DNA of 64,000 bases from Branchipolynoe longqiensis. Its lineage: Eukaryota > Annelida > Polychaeta > Phyllodocida > Polynoidae. A program made the translations under genes and the position numbers. The number at the start of each line of letters is the position of its first letter. The first letter of the stretch is position 1. Location: NCBI GenBank assembly GCA_030323885.1, contig CM059199.1, forward strand, positions 74,868,781 through 74,932,780, written 5' to 3'. Below the pieces are notes generated by a model that searched no databases, was not told where the DNA came from, and saw only the letters and a program-made list of their open reading frames with translations. Below, piece after piece: positions 1 through 12,900 of the stretch.

Positions 1-192
1 CGTATTCGATTATTCGACCCGAGTTTGTAGGATGTGCGCATGCGCCAATAAGTGACTCGGGTGACCCGAGTTGATGCGCAATCCGTGCATGCGCAGAAGC
101 AACGGCGAGGCGACGGGTGTTTTGACCATCCCTCGTATATGTGACATCCTATACACAAATAGCCTGAACTGAGAGTACTAACCATGTGTGGT

Positions 193-275
193 CTCTGTGG
201 TCTAGTGGTTAGAGTGTTGGACTTGTAATCTGAAGTTGTTTGGTGGTGTGGGTTCAAACCCCACCCACTGCAGAA
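193..275 (+). repeat. tRNA-like sequence, probably a SINE head or tRNA pseudogene
   Basis: A box-A-like stretch (GGTCTAGTGGTTAGAGTGTT), an anticodon-like loop (CTTGTAA) and a good T arm (GTGGG-TTCAAAC-CCCAC) are visible. The acceptor strands do not pair well, and the region between anticodon arm and T arm is too long. I therefore read it as tRNA-derived, not as a working tRNA-Thr gene. Confidence 0.45.
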
Positions 276-579
276 CATTTTTTACATTCAACAAAAAAAA
301 AAGTTTTTCATCTATATCTGTTTCTTATTGAATTATGCAATGTAATTGTAATAACATATATTTTACATTACGCAAATATATTTCCTCATTGCACTACTCT
401 AAAGAAGATTGAAAATACCTCAGTATTACCCTCCCTTCTCTCCACTCACCCAGCACAACAATCTAGGTCACTCTCTTGTGCACCACCAAGTGGAAAGGTT
501 CAGTACTAAGCATGCACCACCCCTGTGGCACACATCTGAACTATTCTGAGTTCGTTTGTTTTCCCGGCGACAAATAGCT

Positions 580-802
580 CCCCGCTTTAAGCATTTGTTG
601 CCAAATAGAAGGGAATACCGAGAATGTGTAATAGAACATGTTACTACTGAAGCCCATGGTGTCAAGAGTAATAATTTGACATGTTTGCATTTAAAATATC
701 TCAAAACTTAGCCATTTAATATAAAAGTTAGTTCAAACTAAAGTAAAATAGATAAAAAAAAAAGACAAAAACTCAAAACCTATCGGACTATGGAACTTTA
801 AC
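580..802 (-). repeat. MITE family M1 copy (truncated)
   Basis: The right end reads as the reverse complement of the family end (AAAGTTSCATAGTCCGATGG class, here diverged). The inner blocks 'AAGCATTTGTTGCCA' and 'AACTTAGCCATTT' match the copies at 30247, 34450, 43110, 54605 and 56755. It lies just left of the last visible sulfatase exon. Confidence 0.6.
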
Positions 803-812
803 ATGGTCCCAC

Positions 813-966
813 CTGAGTGGCCAGTTGGAGGCCGCGTTCTTGTCGAAGCCGTTGACAGGCCCGCCGTTGTCGGTGCTGAACATGATGACAGTGTTGTTGA
901 GGATCCCAGCCCGAGCTAAGGCCTTTGTAACATTACCCACCGAGTCATCAAGTGCCGAAACCATCG
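813..966 (-). CDS. ARSB: Sulfatase exon 7 (last in window)
   Basis: 154 nt from acceptor ...ACCTGCAG to donor AG|GTGGG, entering in phase 1 and leaving in phase 2. It encodes [20 protein letters not shown] followed by an asparagine-rich link, FSTDNGGP and a SNWPLR end. This matches the human segment ending [20 protein letters not shown]. The DNGG block contributes metal-binding Asp-Asn residues. The next exon would lie left of position 1. Confidence 0.88.
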
Positions 967-3900
967 CTGCAGGTCAAGTTACACACAGGAAATGGTTTGG
1001 TTTAGCGATTAAACGTGCACATTATGAAATGCTTTAGCTGCAAGACAGCCAGGAAAAGTTACGCACAGGAAATGGTTTGGTTTAGCGATTAAACTTGCAC
1101 ATTATGAAATGCTTTAGCTGCAGACAGGCGGGAAAGGTTACGTACAGGAAATGGTTTGGTTTAATGATTAAACCTGCACATATAAAATAGTTTTGCTGTT
1201 ATTTGTTGGAGCTTTATGTCCTAGCAACATCTAACATCATATGAGGGCAGAGAGGTATTTTAGCTGCAAGACAGCCAGGTAAAGTTACGCAGAGGAGATG
1301 GTTTGGCGTAGCGACTAAATTTGCACTTATAAGATGTTTGGCTGCAAGATAGGCCGGTAAAGTTACGCACAGGAACCACCACCACCACCACTATTAATAA
1401 TACCTGCGTATGTCCTCCGTCGCTTGTCCTTGATGTGTCGAAATTTGTCGATGTACTTTTGTGGGGCGCGGAGTGGGTTGTCAAAATTGCCGGAGTGCAC
1501 TGCCTGCCAGTGAGCATGGAAGACACGAGAAGGGTCAGTGTGGCTCATTGGGCCTTTGGACCCTCGCAACATCATCTAACTATACTGACTAGATAAAGGA
1601 TTCACCCGGTACTCGTAGTACACGGGTGAATACCAACCCTATATAAAAACGGTCGAAAAAGCGGGTTAAAGAATTGAGAGCCTAATTTCACAATCTAAGA
1701 AGGGACAATTATTCTTTACATATGTCTTATTGATAGCCCGCTACCTTTGAGTTGAAAAATATAATATAATATCTAGTTTAATAAGATTTAAAAGTGAAAT
1801 CGACGGCGTTCTGCGGCCGCCATCTTGTCTTTTTGCATTCTCTCCCATTTCACCAACTCTGTTCTGATATAAGTAACCATTTGACACTGGTGCCAGGCAT
1901 TCTACTTCTTGTTCCATACTAACGCTATTTTCGCCCGTATTTATATAAGGCTGGTCTTCACCCATGTACTACAAGTACCAGGTGAATCTTTTATCTAGGT
2001 ACTGACGTGTGACAGTGACCACTGCAGGGTCCATGTGAAAATATGGAATTCAAGGCTGTTTTTGATAGGAATTCAAGACTATTTACATTCAGATTTCAGG
2101 AAGAAAAAAAAGAAAATGGCGATTTTGGACTAATTTACATCAGTGGGGACAGTTAAATGGAATTCTAGGCTTTTCAGGACTAATTATCCAAAATATGTTC
2201 AAGGCTTTTGAGGGCCTTGAAATGGGGCAAATGAAGTTAGAGACTTTTCAGGCCCCGTACGGACCCTGTCACTGAGAGTAACGCACTCATGGCAACTTTT
2301 ATAGTGCTGCTCCACTGGGATACAATGCCATCAGCAACAAGATACGGTATCTCACTCCGTCACAGTACCAACCAGTCCTTGCCCTATGCTAAGAATGTCA
2401 AGCATGGTAGCGATGAAGCATCAATCTTTGTACGGCTTTGGTTTGACTGGGGATTGATCCCACCACCTGCCGCACGAGAAATGAGTGCTATACCCAGTCG
2501 GCCATCACATCCGGTTGAGCTAGAAGGAATTTTCCCCGATGATCACAAATATAAAAAAGGGATGATGGTCTGTGTCTGTTGTTTTACGTCCTAGCAACAT
2601 CTAAGGTCATATCAGGACGGGTGCGATGAGGGCAACTAAATACAATATTTACCCCTAGTTGGGGTGAACGATGACCATTTTTAAAGCGGAGCAAAAACTG
2701 CTTCTGTGAGGATCCTCTAAACAAACTGTGGAGGTCCTGGTTCCAGTGAGCAGTGTTTTATTTATATTGGCTTAAAGTTGATGAATTGGACGAGAATGCC
2801 ACAAAAGCAAGACGGCACCCACTGAATTCTTTCCATTCAACTTCTAAAGTCTATTAAGCTACGTGATTTCATAATCCTGCACATCAAAAGTAGCGGGCTA
2901 CGATAGTTGACCATGTGAACAATATATTTGACATTAAATCGGGAATTCATGTGGCCATGTCCATAACCCAGCAATCTGCCACTTTTTATATCAGGTTGCT
3001 TAGCAGCCCTGTCCATAGGTTAGTTGGTGGAGTTTTACGTCCTGGAAACATCTACGGTCATATCAGGACATGTACCGGTTTGTGACTGTGCACTCATGGA
3101 AACTTTATAGTGCTGCTCCACTGGGAAATCAGGCCACCGGCACCACGACCCTATATCCCACTCAGTCACATTCTCCCAACACTGAGCTAACCAGTTATTG
3201 CCCTATCCTATTAATGCCGAGCGCCAGGCTAGGACGTGACAAGTATCAATTTTATAGTCATTGGTTTGACTCGACCGGGAACCGAACTCCTGACCATCCG
3301 CATGCGAGGCCTGCGCTCTACCGATTAGGCCATCGCGCCCAGTGCTGTTCTGATGAATAAATGTTGACCAATTAAAAACTATGTCTGTATAGAAACTAGG
3401 CACATATAAATAGCGATGTTATGGGAAATAATCATATTTGGAGATGGATTTTTTGGGGGTGGAATTACATTTTTTTTCTATACAAAACTGAACAGAGCAT
3501 CCTCACTCCACCATCAGGGCCCACTACTACATGTGGGCCCTGATGGTGGAGTCTCCGACTTGGTCTGAGCACACAACTCAAACATTCCAATCTAATCTAA
3601 TCTAATTAATATACTTTTGTTTCTAAAGTAAAATTTGCAATTGGACCATTGAGCGGAAGGAAAAGTAACTTTCGGTTTATAGCACGCTAAGCCTCACCTG
3701 ATGGGCAAGATAAAGGAAGAGCGGTTGCTTCGGGTTGTGGGCTGCGATAAGCGCTTCGGCTTTTTCTGTGAAGAGCTCGGTCGAGTAGTGCCCCACAGCG
3801 GATTTATCCAGCGTCGTGTTGACCCAGAAGTCAAATCCGTCAGTCATCGGGTTCGGATACTGCAAGTTAATGGGGTCAGTTTGAAAACACAAAATTTATA

Positions 3901-6900
3901 CATTATGAGCAGGGCAAATAAGTTCATCACCAAAAGAAAAAAAAGCTAATAGAAATGACATACTACTGATTTGTAGGCTAACAAAGTGTATCAGAGTGTC
4001 TAGGGCACCTTGCATTTCCATGTGGTCATCCATTAAGTTACAAACGACACTCAACTATTACTTTTCCATTACTGGGTTGGTAGGTCATTCATCTGTATTA
4101 GGCATCTTGTATTACCACATGGTAAAGGAACGACAAATTCCTGACCTAAAAACTTACAAAAAATATTTGTGCAAATTAAGCTAGGAAACCCCCACTAAGC
4201 TGCACTGCAAAGGTGCATGTGATATGTCACAGCCCACCAGCGGGACGCCCAATGGAAAGTAACCATGCCAAGAGTAGCCAGATAACACACCACACAGGTA
4301 CGTACAAGCCTATGATATGTAAATAGGAGTAGGCTAGTCTAGTAATAAGAGTAGAACAAAATAAGATACATATATGCCAAGAAAATCCAAAAAAACTAAC
4401 ATAGGCTACTATCCATACCAAGCAATTATCTATCTGCTACTGAAATGCAGGCAATCAAATAACTTATCAGCAGCTACTGTGTGGTAAGATAACACCAACA
4501 CTACAACTGGCCAGCATTGAAAACAAGCCTGGGTACCCGGGCTTATATGCTATGGACAGTATAAATACAGCCTCAATAAAAAAAACAAAAAAAAAAAAAA
4601 ACATGGTCACCCATTAAGTTACAAATGAAGCTCAACTATTACTTATGCGCTACTGGTTTGGTAGGTTATACATTGTCTGTAGTAGGATGTCTACTGCCAA
4701 CTTGTATTCCCACATAGCCACCCATTAAGTTACAAACGAGGCTCAACTATTACTTTTCCGCTATTAGTTTGTTAGGTTATACATCTGTAGTAGGATGTCT
4801 ACGGCACCTTGTATTACCACGTGGCCACCCATTAAGTTACAAACAAGGCTCAACTATTACTTTTCCGCTATAAGTTTAGTAGGTTATACATCTGTATTAG
4901 GATGTCTACGGCACCTTGTATTACCACGTGGTCATCCATTAAGTTACAAACAAGGCTCAACTATTACTTTGCCGCCACTGATTTGGTAGGTTATACGTTG
5001 TCTGTAGTAGGATGTTTATGGCCTCTTGTATTACGACATGGTCACCCATTAAGTTACAAATGAAGCTCAACTATTACTTATGCGCTACTGGTTTGGTAGG
5101 TTATACGTTGTCTGTAGTAGATCTACGGCATCTTGTATTACCACGTGGTCACCCATTAAGTTACAAACAAGGCTCAACTATTACTTTTCCGCTACTGGTT
5201 TGGTAGCTTATACATCTGTATTAGGATGTCTACGGCACCTTTTATTGCTACCACTGTACCAGTTAAAAAATACCAAATTCCAGGGATACCAGATTATAAT
5301 ACACAGAAAGATGCTAAAAACAGTGTGGAGGTGGGGGGAGAGGACTAGCATCCAAAGTTTTCAATATTTTGTTGTTGTTGTTGTTGTACATTAAACATGT
5401 TGGCTGCAGGCTAACATGGATAATTTGCACACGAGGCACGTGTTCTATTTATAGTTTTCTTCGTCGCTGGAGTACGCCTAGCTCCTCACTTCACCCCTGA
5501 CTGCGCTACACACCACATCGATCACCCACCCACCCACCCACATTACAGTGGTTTGAGCGCTGTCGTGGCTATCTGCTCATCTCGCCCGTCTCGTCATGTC
5601 ACGAGTTGCTCTGAACATGCTTGAACTGATCTGAACTGCTCAGGGCGTCTGGGTCATCGTGCCTGGCCCTCAAACACGTTGTCGCTGATACGTCAGCCAA
5701 GTTAATTCTATTAATTATTAAATAATAAATAACCTTAAAAGTTATTATTCCTCATTGTCTTTATTGTATGCCTGTGTGTCCGAGTGTGTGAATTAAACAT
5801 GTTGGCTGCAGGCTAACATGGATAATTTGCACACGAGGCACGTGTTCTATTTATAGTTTTCTTCGTCGCTCGAGTACGCCTAGCTCCTCACTTCACCCCT
5901 GACTGCGCTACACACCACATCGATCACCCACCCACCCACCCACATTACAGTGGTTTGAGCGCTGTCGTGGCGTTCTGCTCATCTCGCCCGTCTCGTCATG
6001 TCACGAGTTGCTCTGAACATGCTTGAACTGATCTGAACTGCTCAGGGCGTCTGGGTCATCGTGCCTGGCCCTCAAACACGTTGTCGCTGATACGTCAGCC
6101 AAGTTAATTCTATTAATTATTAAATAATAAATAACCTTAAAAGTTATTATTCCTCATTGTCTTTATTGTATGCCTGTGTGTCCGAGTGTGTGAATTAAAC
6201 ATGTTGGCTGCAGGCTAACATGGATAATTTGCACACGAGGCACGTGTTCTATTTATAGTTTTCTTCGTCGCTGGTACGCCTAGCTCCTCACTTCACCCCT
6301 GACTGCGCTACACACCACATCGATCACCCACCCACCCCACATTACAGTGGTTTGAGCGCTGTCGTGGCTATTGCTCATCTCGCCCGTCTCGTCATGTCAC
6401 GAGTTGCTCTGAACATGCTTGAACTGATCTGAACTGCTCAGGGCGTCTGGGTCATCGTGCCTGGCCCTCAAACACGTTGTCGCTGATACGTCAGCCAAGT
6501 TAATTCTATTAATTATTAAATAATAAATAACCTTAAAAGTTATTATTCCTCATTGTCTTTATTGTATGCCTGTGTGTCCGAGTGTGTGAATTCATGTTGG
6601 CTGCAGGCTAACATGGATAATTTGCACACGAGGCACGTGTTCTATTTATAGTTTTCTTCGTCGCTCGAGTACGCCTAGCTCCTCACTTCACCCCTGACTG
6701 CGCTACACACCACATCGATCACCCACCCACCCACCCACATTACAGTGGTTTGAGCGCTGTCGTGGCTATCTGCTCATCTCGCCCGTCTCGTCATGTCACG
6801 AGTTGCTCTGAACATGCTTGAACTGATCTGAACTGCTCAGGGCGTCTGGGTCATCGTGCCTGGCCCTCAAACACGTTGTCGCTGATACGTCAGCCAAGTT

Positions 6901-9900
6901 AATTCTATTAATTATTAAATAATAAATAACCTTAAAAGTTATTATTCCTCATTGTCTTTATTGTATGCCTGTGTGTCCGAGTGTGTGAATTAAACATGTT
7001 GGCTGCAGGCTAACATGGATAATTTGCACACGAGGCACGTGTTCTATTTATAGTTTTCTTCGTCGCTCGAGTACGCCTAGCTCCTCACTTCACCCCTGAC
7101 TGCGCTACACACCACATCGATCACCCACCCACCCACATTACAGTGGTTTGAGCCCTGTCGTGGCTATCTGCTCATCTCGCCTGTCTCGTCATGTCACGAG
7201 TTGCTCTGAACATGCTTGAACTGATCTGAACTGCTCAGGGCATCTGGGTCATCGTGCCTGGCCCTCAAACACGTTGTCGCTGATACATTAGCCAAGTTAA
7301 TTCTATTAATTATTAAATAATAAATAACCTTAAAAGTTATTATTCCTCATTGTCTTTATTGTATGCCTGTGTGTCCGAGTGTGTGAATTAAACATGTTGG
7401 CTGCAGGCTAACATGGATAATTTGCACACGAGGCACGTGTTCTATTTATAGTTTTCTTCGTCGCTGGAGTACGCCTAGCTCCTCACTTCACCCCTGACTG
7501 CGCTACACACCACATCGATCACCCACCCACCCACCCACATTACAGTGGTTTGAGCGCTGTCGTGGCTATCTGCTCATCTCGCCCGTCTCGTCATGTCACG
7601 AGTTGCTCTGAACATGCTTGAACTGATCTGAACTGCTCAGGGCGTCTGGGTCATCGTGCCTGGCCCTCAAACACGTTGTCGCTGATACGTCAGCCAAGTT
7701 AATTCTATTAATTATTAAATAATAAATAACCTTAAAAGTTATTATTCCTCATTGTCTTTATTGTATGCCTGTGTGTCCGAGTGTGTGAATTAGTTGATTA
7801 AGCAGCGGAAATTTCAATCGCGGACAATTGATCTTCCTCATTCTACTGCTCCTTACCCTATCCTAATAATGCTGAACACCTGGTAAGGAAGCGACAAGTA
7901 TAAATTTGTATGTCATTGATTTGACTCAACCTACGATATACCAATATGGGAGACGTGACAATAAATACTTGGCGAATGCGCTTATATTACAGTAGTGGCT
8001 TGTTATTATACAGCGTGCCTTACACGTGCCCAATACTTGTGTGTGTAGTAGTCCTCCATGCCATTGTAGTAGCCATAATGTGAGTCAAACCCACGGTATG
8101 TCGGCGTATACTCTTTCTCGAAGAAGCCCAGATGCCACTAGAAAAAGATGAGAAGACACATGTCATAAACAACGGGCCAACAATGGGCCTAGAAAATAGA
8201 CATCCTACAATAGACCTGCACAAACAGGTTAATATTTGCATGCTTGAAACTAGAAGTGAAACACACCTCAGAATACTAGTGGAGTAGTCTGTACGTGAGC
8301 CCCACTACCACGCGCTGGCAGCATACTCTACGCCGCACACCTACGCAGTTACACTGAACGGCGCTAGGTGGCGGCAGGCTAGCCACCGGGCAGACCCAGA
8401 TGGGCTGCCCTCTACTGCGTGTGGCTAGCTCACCCCCCACCCAGCTAGAGAGGCGATGTGGGACCTGGCGAGTTATGGGGCGGGGCAGTGGACTGTTGAC
8501 GCCGCGGAGAGGAGAGAGGTTTTGTAATAAACCAGGTTGAAGCGTACTGAAACTAAATCTTGGCGTTCTTCCCTGAGTGCATGACAGTGTGTAAGACCGT
8601 GGGCCATCACACTAGCTTTTGACTATGTAAAAAAATACAAAACAATGAGTAGAAAAGTCACTAGAGCTGGTGAGGTTCCTATGCTAAGAACAGAAAGATC
8701 CAACTGTGGGTGCTTTGACAGAAGCCTAATAGCTATGAACACATTAAAAGCTTGGAATAACCAAAGCAGTGCTCTAAGAAACACCAAAACACTAAAAGAA
8801 AATTAAGAAAGGTTCAAAGCGAGATATAGATAAAGAAATATGGACTAAGTAATAGATCAGGGATAAAGAGTAGGCGAGCCAGAAAACATCAAAAACGAAT
8901 AGGAGACACAATGCTAAACAAAATATGCACAAAAATATAATCAAAAACAAAAACAAATTGGAAACACCATAAACAAGTTTACAGAAATTATAGCTTAAAG
9001 GAAATCAATCCATATGGATTATGACCACTACTGCACAGCGGCAAAAACAAATGCATGCACTTAACCGTTATGAGCAGAATAAACAAACAAAATACAAAAA
9101 CCACTACACCGCACCTTATAGGGACCCGGTATAGCCCGCTGAGACTGGGACTATACTCCGACGAATGCTCTCCAAGCACACCTTTTCATTCGTACATTAC
9201 AGACCTCAACACTCTCCCTCTACATATTCGATTACATAAACTGAAAAACAAGACAAATGTGTGATTGAAGAGCATTTGTGGGGGTACAGCTCTAGTTCCA
9301 AAGGCCCATAGCGGTAGCCCTTAGTTTGCTGGTATGCCGTTAAGCATTTATTCATTCATTCCCATAGCGGATTCCTTTAATGGGGCAGAAACATGAGCAA
9401 GACAACTTTACCTAACCACAATTATCATGACCGAATATCTTTTTAAATATTTTTTTATTGAGGCTGTATTTATACTGTCCATAGCATATAAGCCTGGCTA
9501 TTCAGGCTTTTTTTCGATGCTGGCCAGATGTAGTGTCGGTGTTATCTTATCACACAGTAGCTGCTGATAAGGTATTTGATTGCCTGCATTTCAGCAGATA
9601 GATAGTTGGTTGGTCTGGTTAGTAATCTATGTTAATTTTTTTTGATTTTCTTGGCATATATGTGTTTTATTTTGTCTACTCTTACTACTAGACTAGCCTA
9701 CTTCTCTTTACATATCATAGGCTTGTACGTAGCTGTGTGGTGTGCTATCTGGCTACTTTTGGCATGGTTACCATTTGATCACAATTTGTAAATCTTGAAA
9801 ATACATATTCACTGGGAGTTATTTAGGGCCCCAAACAAAACGGTGGCTATTAGGGTCATTCAGCACGAATGACCCTGCTCGGCTGGGAGAGTGACATAGG

Positions 9901-12900
9901 GCAAGGAATATTTACAGTCAGATAGGCTTTCTCTATGAAATAGAGCTGAAATGAATAAACTTGTGGGTCAGTAATTATAGTCTGTTTTACGTCCTAGCAG
10001 CATCTAAGGTCATATCAGGACAGGTACCGACTTGCGACAGGGCGCACTCATGGGGTCTTTATAGTGCTGCCCCACTGGAAGACCAGGCCACCAGCACCAT
10101 GACCTGATATCCAACTCAGTCACATTATCCTGACACTGAGCCAACCAGTCCTTGCCCTATCCTAATAATGCATAGCACCTGGCTAGGAAGCGAAAAGTAT
10201 CAATTCTTAAGTCATTGGTTTAACTCGACCAGGGTTTGAACTCATGAACTCATGGTTTCGGATCCCCCGATCTCCCAAAACAGGAGACGGACGCTCAACT
10301 CATTCGGCCATCCCGTCTGGTCAGTAACTATAGAGAATGCTACAAACACACAGTTCACTGCAATAGAGGTGCACAAGGAAGTATCACAAGGATGACTTTG
10401 ATACTATGCCTTATAAACCTGTGTAAACTCCAAATATCCCTTCCCTGTTTGAAGTCATTGAATAACTTTATACGAGTACAGTCAGATTTCAGTAAATAGG
10501 TCACTACAATATGTCTTGCCACTGGATCCAGATAAATTAGGCAGAGTATGACAAACTCAGAGCAACTCTGTTACACTTAAATCCACATCATGTGCGGGCA
10601 CAGAAACCATGTCCACCAAGGCGGTCTCAGGAAAATCAATCTCAACACTGAAACCTGAGAAATAGTGCCGAAGGACAGGAGTTCATGGCTGGCTTCTATT
10701 CGCAGAGCCACATTACAGTTTGAAACTGACTCAGAGCAACTCTGTTACACTTAAATCCACATCATGTGCGGGCACAGAACAGGAAAATCAATCTCAACAC
10801 TGAAACCTGAGAAATAGTGCCGAAGGACAGGAGTTCATGGCTGGCTTATATTCGCAGAGCCACATTACAGTTTGAAACTGATCATCTACATCAAGCTAAA
10901 CAAAAGCGTCAGCAGAGGAAAGATCGTCTCCTTCACCCACCAAACCGACTGCCGCTACACACACATTTCCAACATGCCATCGCACATTCTGAGTACAAAT
11001 TGGCCTCATCGGCCATAGGCGAGTTCCCAACAAATGATGAGTTGCTCTCATTATCGCCACTGATGGACAACCAAGACTATATTCATACTAACCTGTAGCT
11101 TAGACGTATGTTGCCATGGATTAAATTTAATTGCGAAACATGGCAATGTCCTACCTTTCCCACAATGTGGTTGGCATAGTTCAGCTTCTTGAGGTACTGT
11201 GGCAAAATGGTCTCGTTCAGACCTAGCCCGTATGGTTGTGCTCCAACGATCACATCGTGCTGCAAGCCTGAACACAGTGACACCGGTCAGGTACACTCCC
11301 CTTAGCAACAGTCACAGCTAGCATCGCCAAAAGAATGTGTTCTATTCAACGACGCCTCTAGAGATTTTTTATCATCGGTTATTGGACGTCGAACATATGG
11401 TCATTCTGACATATTTCTTTAGAGGAAACCCGCTGCTGTCACATAGACTACTCTTTCCGATAAGCAGCAAGGGATCTTTTATATGCACTTTCCGACAGAC
11501 AGGAAAGCACATACTACAACCTTCAATGAACTAGTTGTGGATCACTGGTTGGAACAGAAAATAACCCAAACTGCAAATGTGTGCACTGCGAAGGATCGAT
11601 CGGATGATCAACACCTTCACGTCCCGCTCCCCAACTAGCATTGCGACAGGAGTTACTAGACACAAACAATCAGACGGGATGGCCGAGTTGAGTGCCCCAC
11701 TTCCAACGTGGCAGATCAATTCATTCGAAACCTGGCCAAATCAAGCCAATGACAAACAAATACTTGTCGCCACCTAGCCTGGCACGTGGCCTTATAAGGA
11801 TTGGGAAAGGAGCAGTGGAATGAGGAAGATCAGTTGTCCGCGATTGAAATCCCCCCCATCTGATTAATTTAAGCAATGTAGGCCTTTCCCAATATAAAAA
11901 TAACACTTGCTATGACGCAACAGGAATAAAATAAGAAAGAAAAAATACTATCAAATTAGCTTATGGTTGCTTTGGATGCTACCCAATGCATTAGTACTGA
12001 ACTCCCACCCAGAAGACGAACGAGTTCTTGCTACTGCCGTCAGAGGGCGGGTGGGAGGAAATGGTCTGTTACTTGTTAGTGTTACATACCGGTGTGGATC
12101 GGATAGCGGCCGGTGAGCAGGGCTGACCTGGTGGGGGTACAGATGGACTGCACATAGTAGTTGTTCAGGGTGATGCCGTCACGGGCCAGTGCATCCAGGT
12201 TGGGTGTCGGGATCTGCCGAGAGCCGTGGAAGCTCACATCGTTCCAGCCCTACGGGGCGACGTGCAGGGCGGGGGGAGAGAGAACGGACAGCTGATTATT
12301 TTTTTTTTGGTCCATTAGTTGTTTAAGCAGGGGAAATTTCAGTCATAGACGACTGGTCTTCCTCATTCCACTGCTGGTCGATAGAAAGCCCGAGCCTACA
12401 CTTTTACCGACCCAAGGGATTTTTAACCTCCCACACCACATAGACATGGTATGAGAGCAACCGGCCTTTGATGACGCTGTAAGTTATACACAGCGGTGGA
12501 AATCCAAATTGGCAGAGCTGGGGGCACGGGGAATCGAACCGCTGACCCTCAGATTAGGAGTCTGACCTAGAAAAAAGTCAGACACTCTAACCACTCCGCC
12601 ACAGAGAACGCCACAATTTTCAACTGCAGACTTGTTCTAAAATAGGTACACTTTAAAAAATAAAGGAGGATCCATCATGTTATCACTTTGCTATGTAATT
12701 TTGATGTCACATGTCCGGGGAACCGGGGACGCGGTGGCCGATTCGGTAGAGCGCAAGCCGCGCAAGCCTCCCATGCGGGAGATCGGGAGTTCGATTCCGA
12801 GTAGAGTCAAACCAATGACGTACACAATTAATACTTGTCGCTTCCTAGACTGGCGATCGGCATTATTAGGATAGGTCAAAGGGTGGTTAGCTCAGTGTCA

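Noticed and set aside
3985..5260. CRISPR-like regular repeats
   Set aside because: Units of about 108 bp without short repeat/unique spacer alternation, in an animal intron: an ordinary tandem array.
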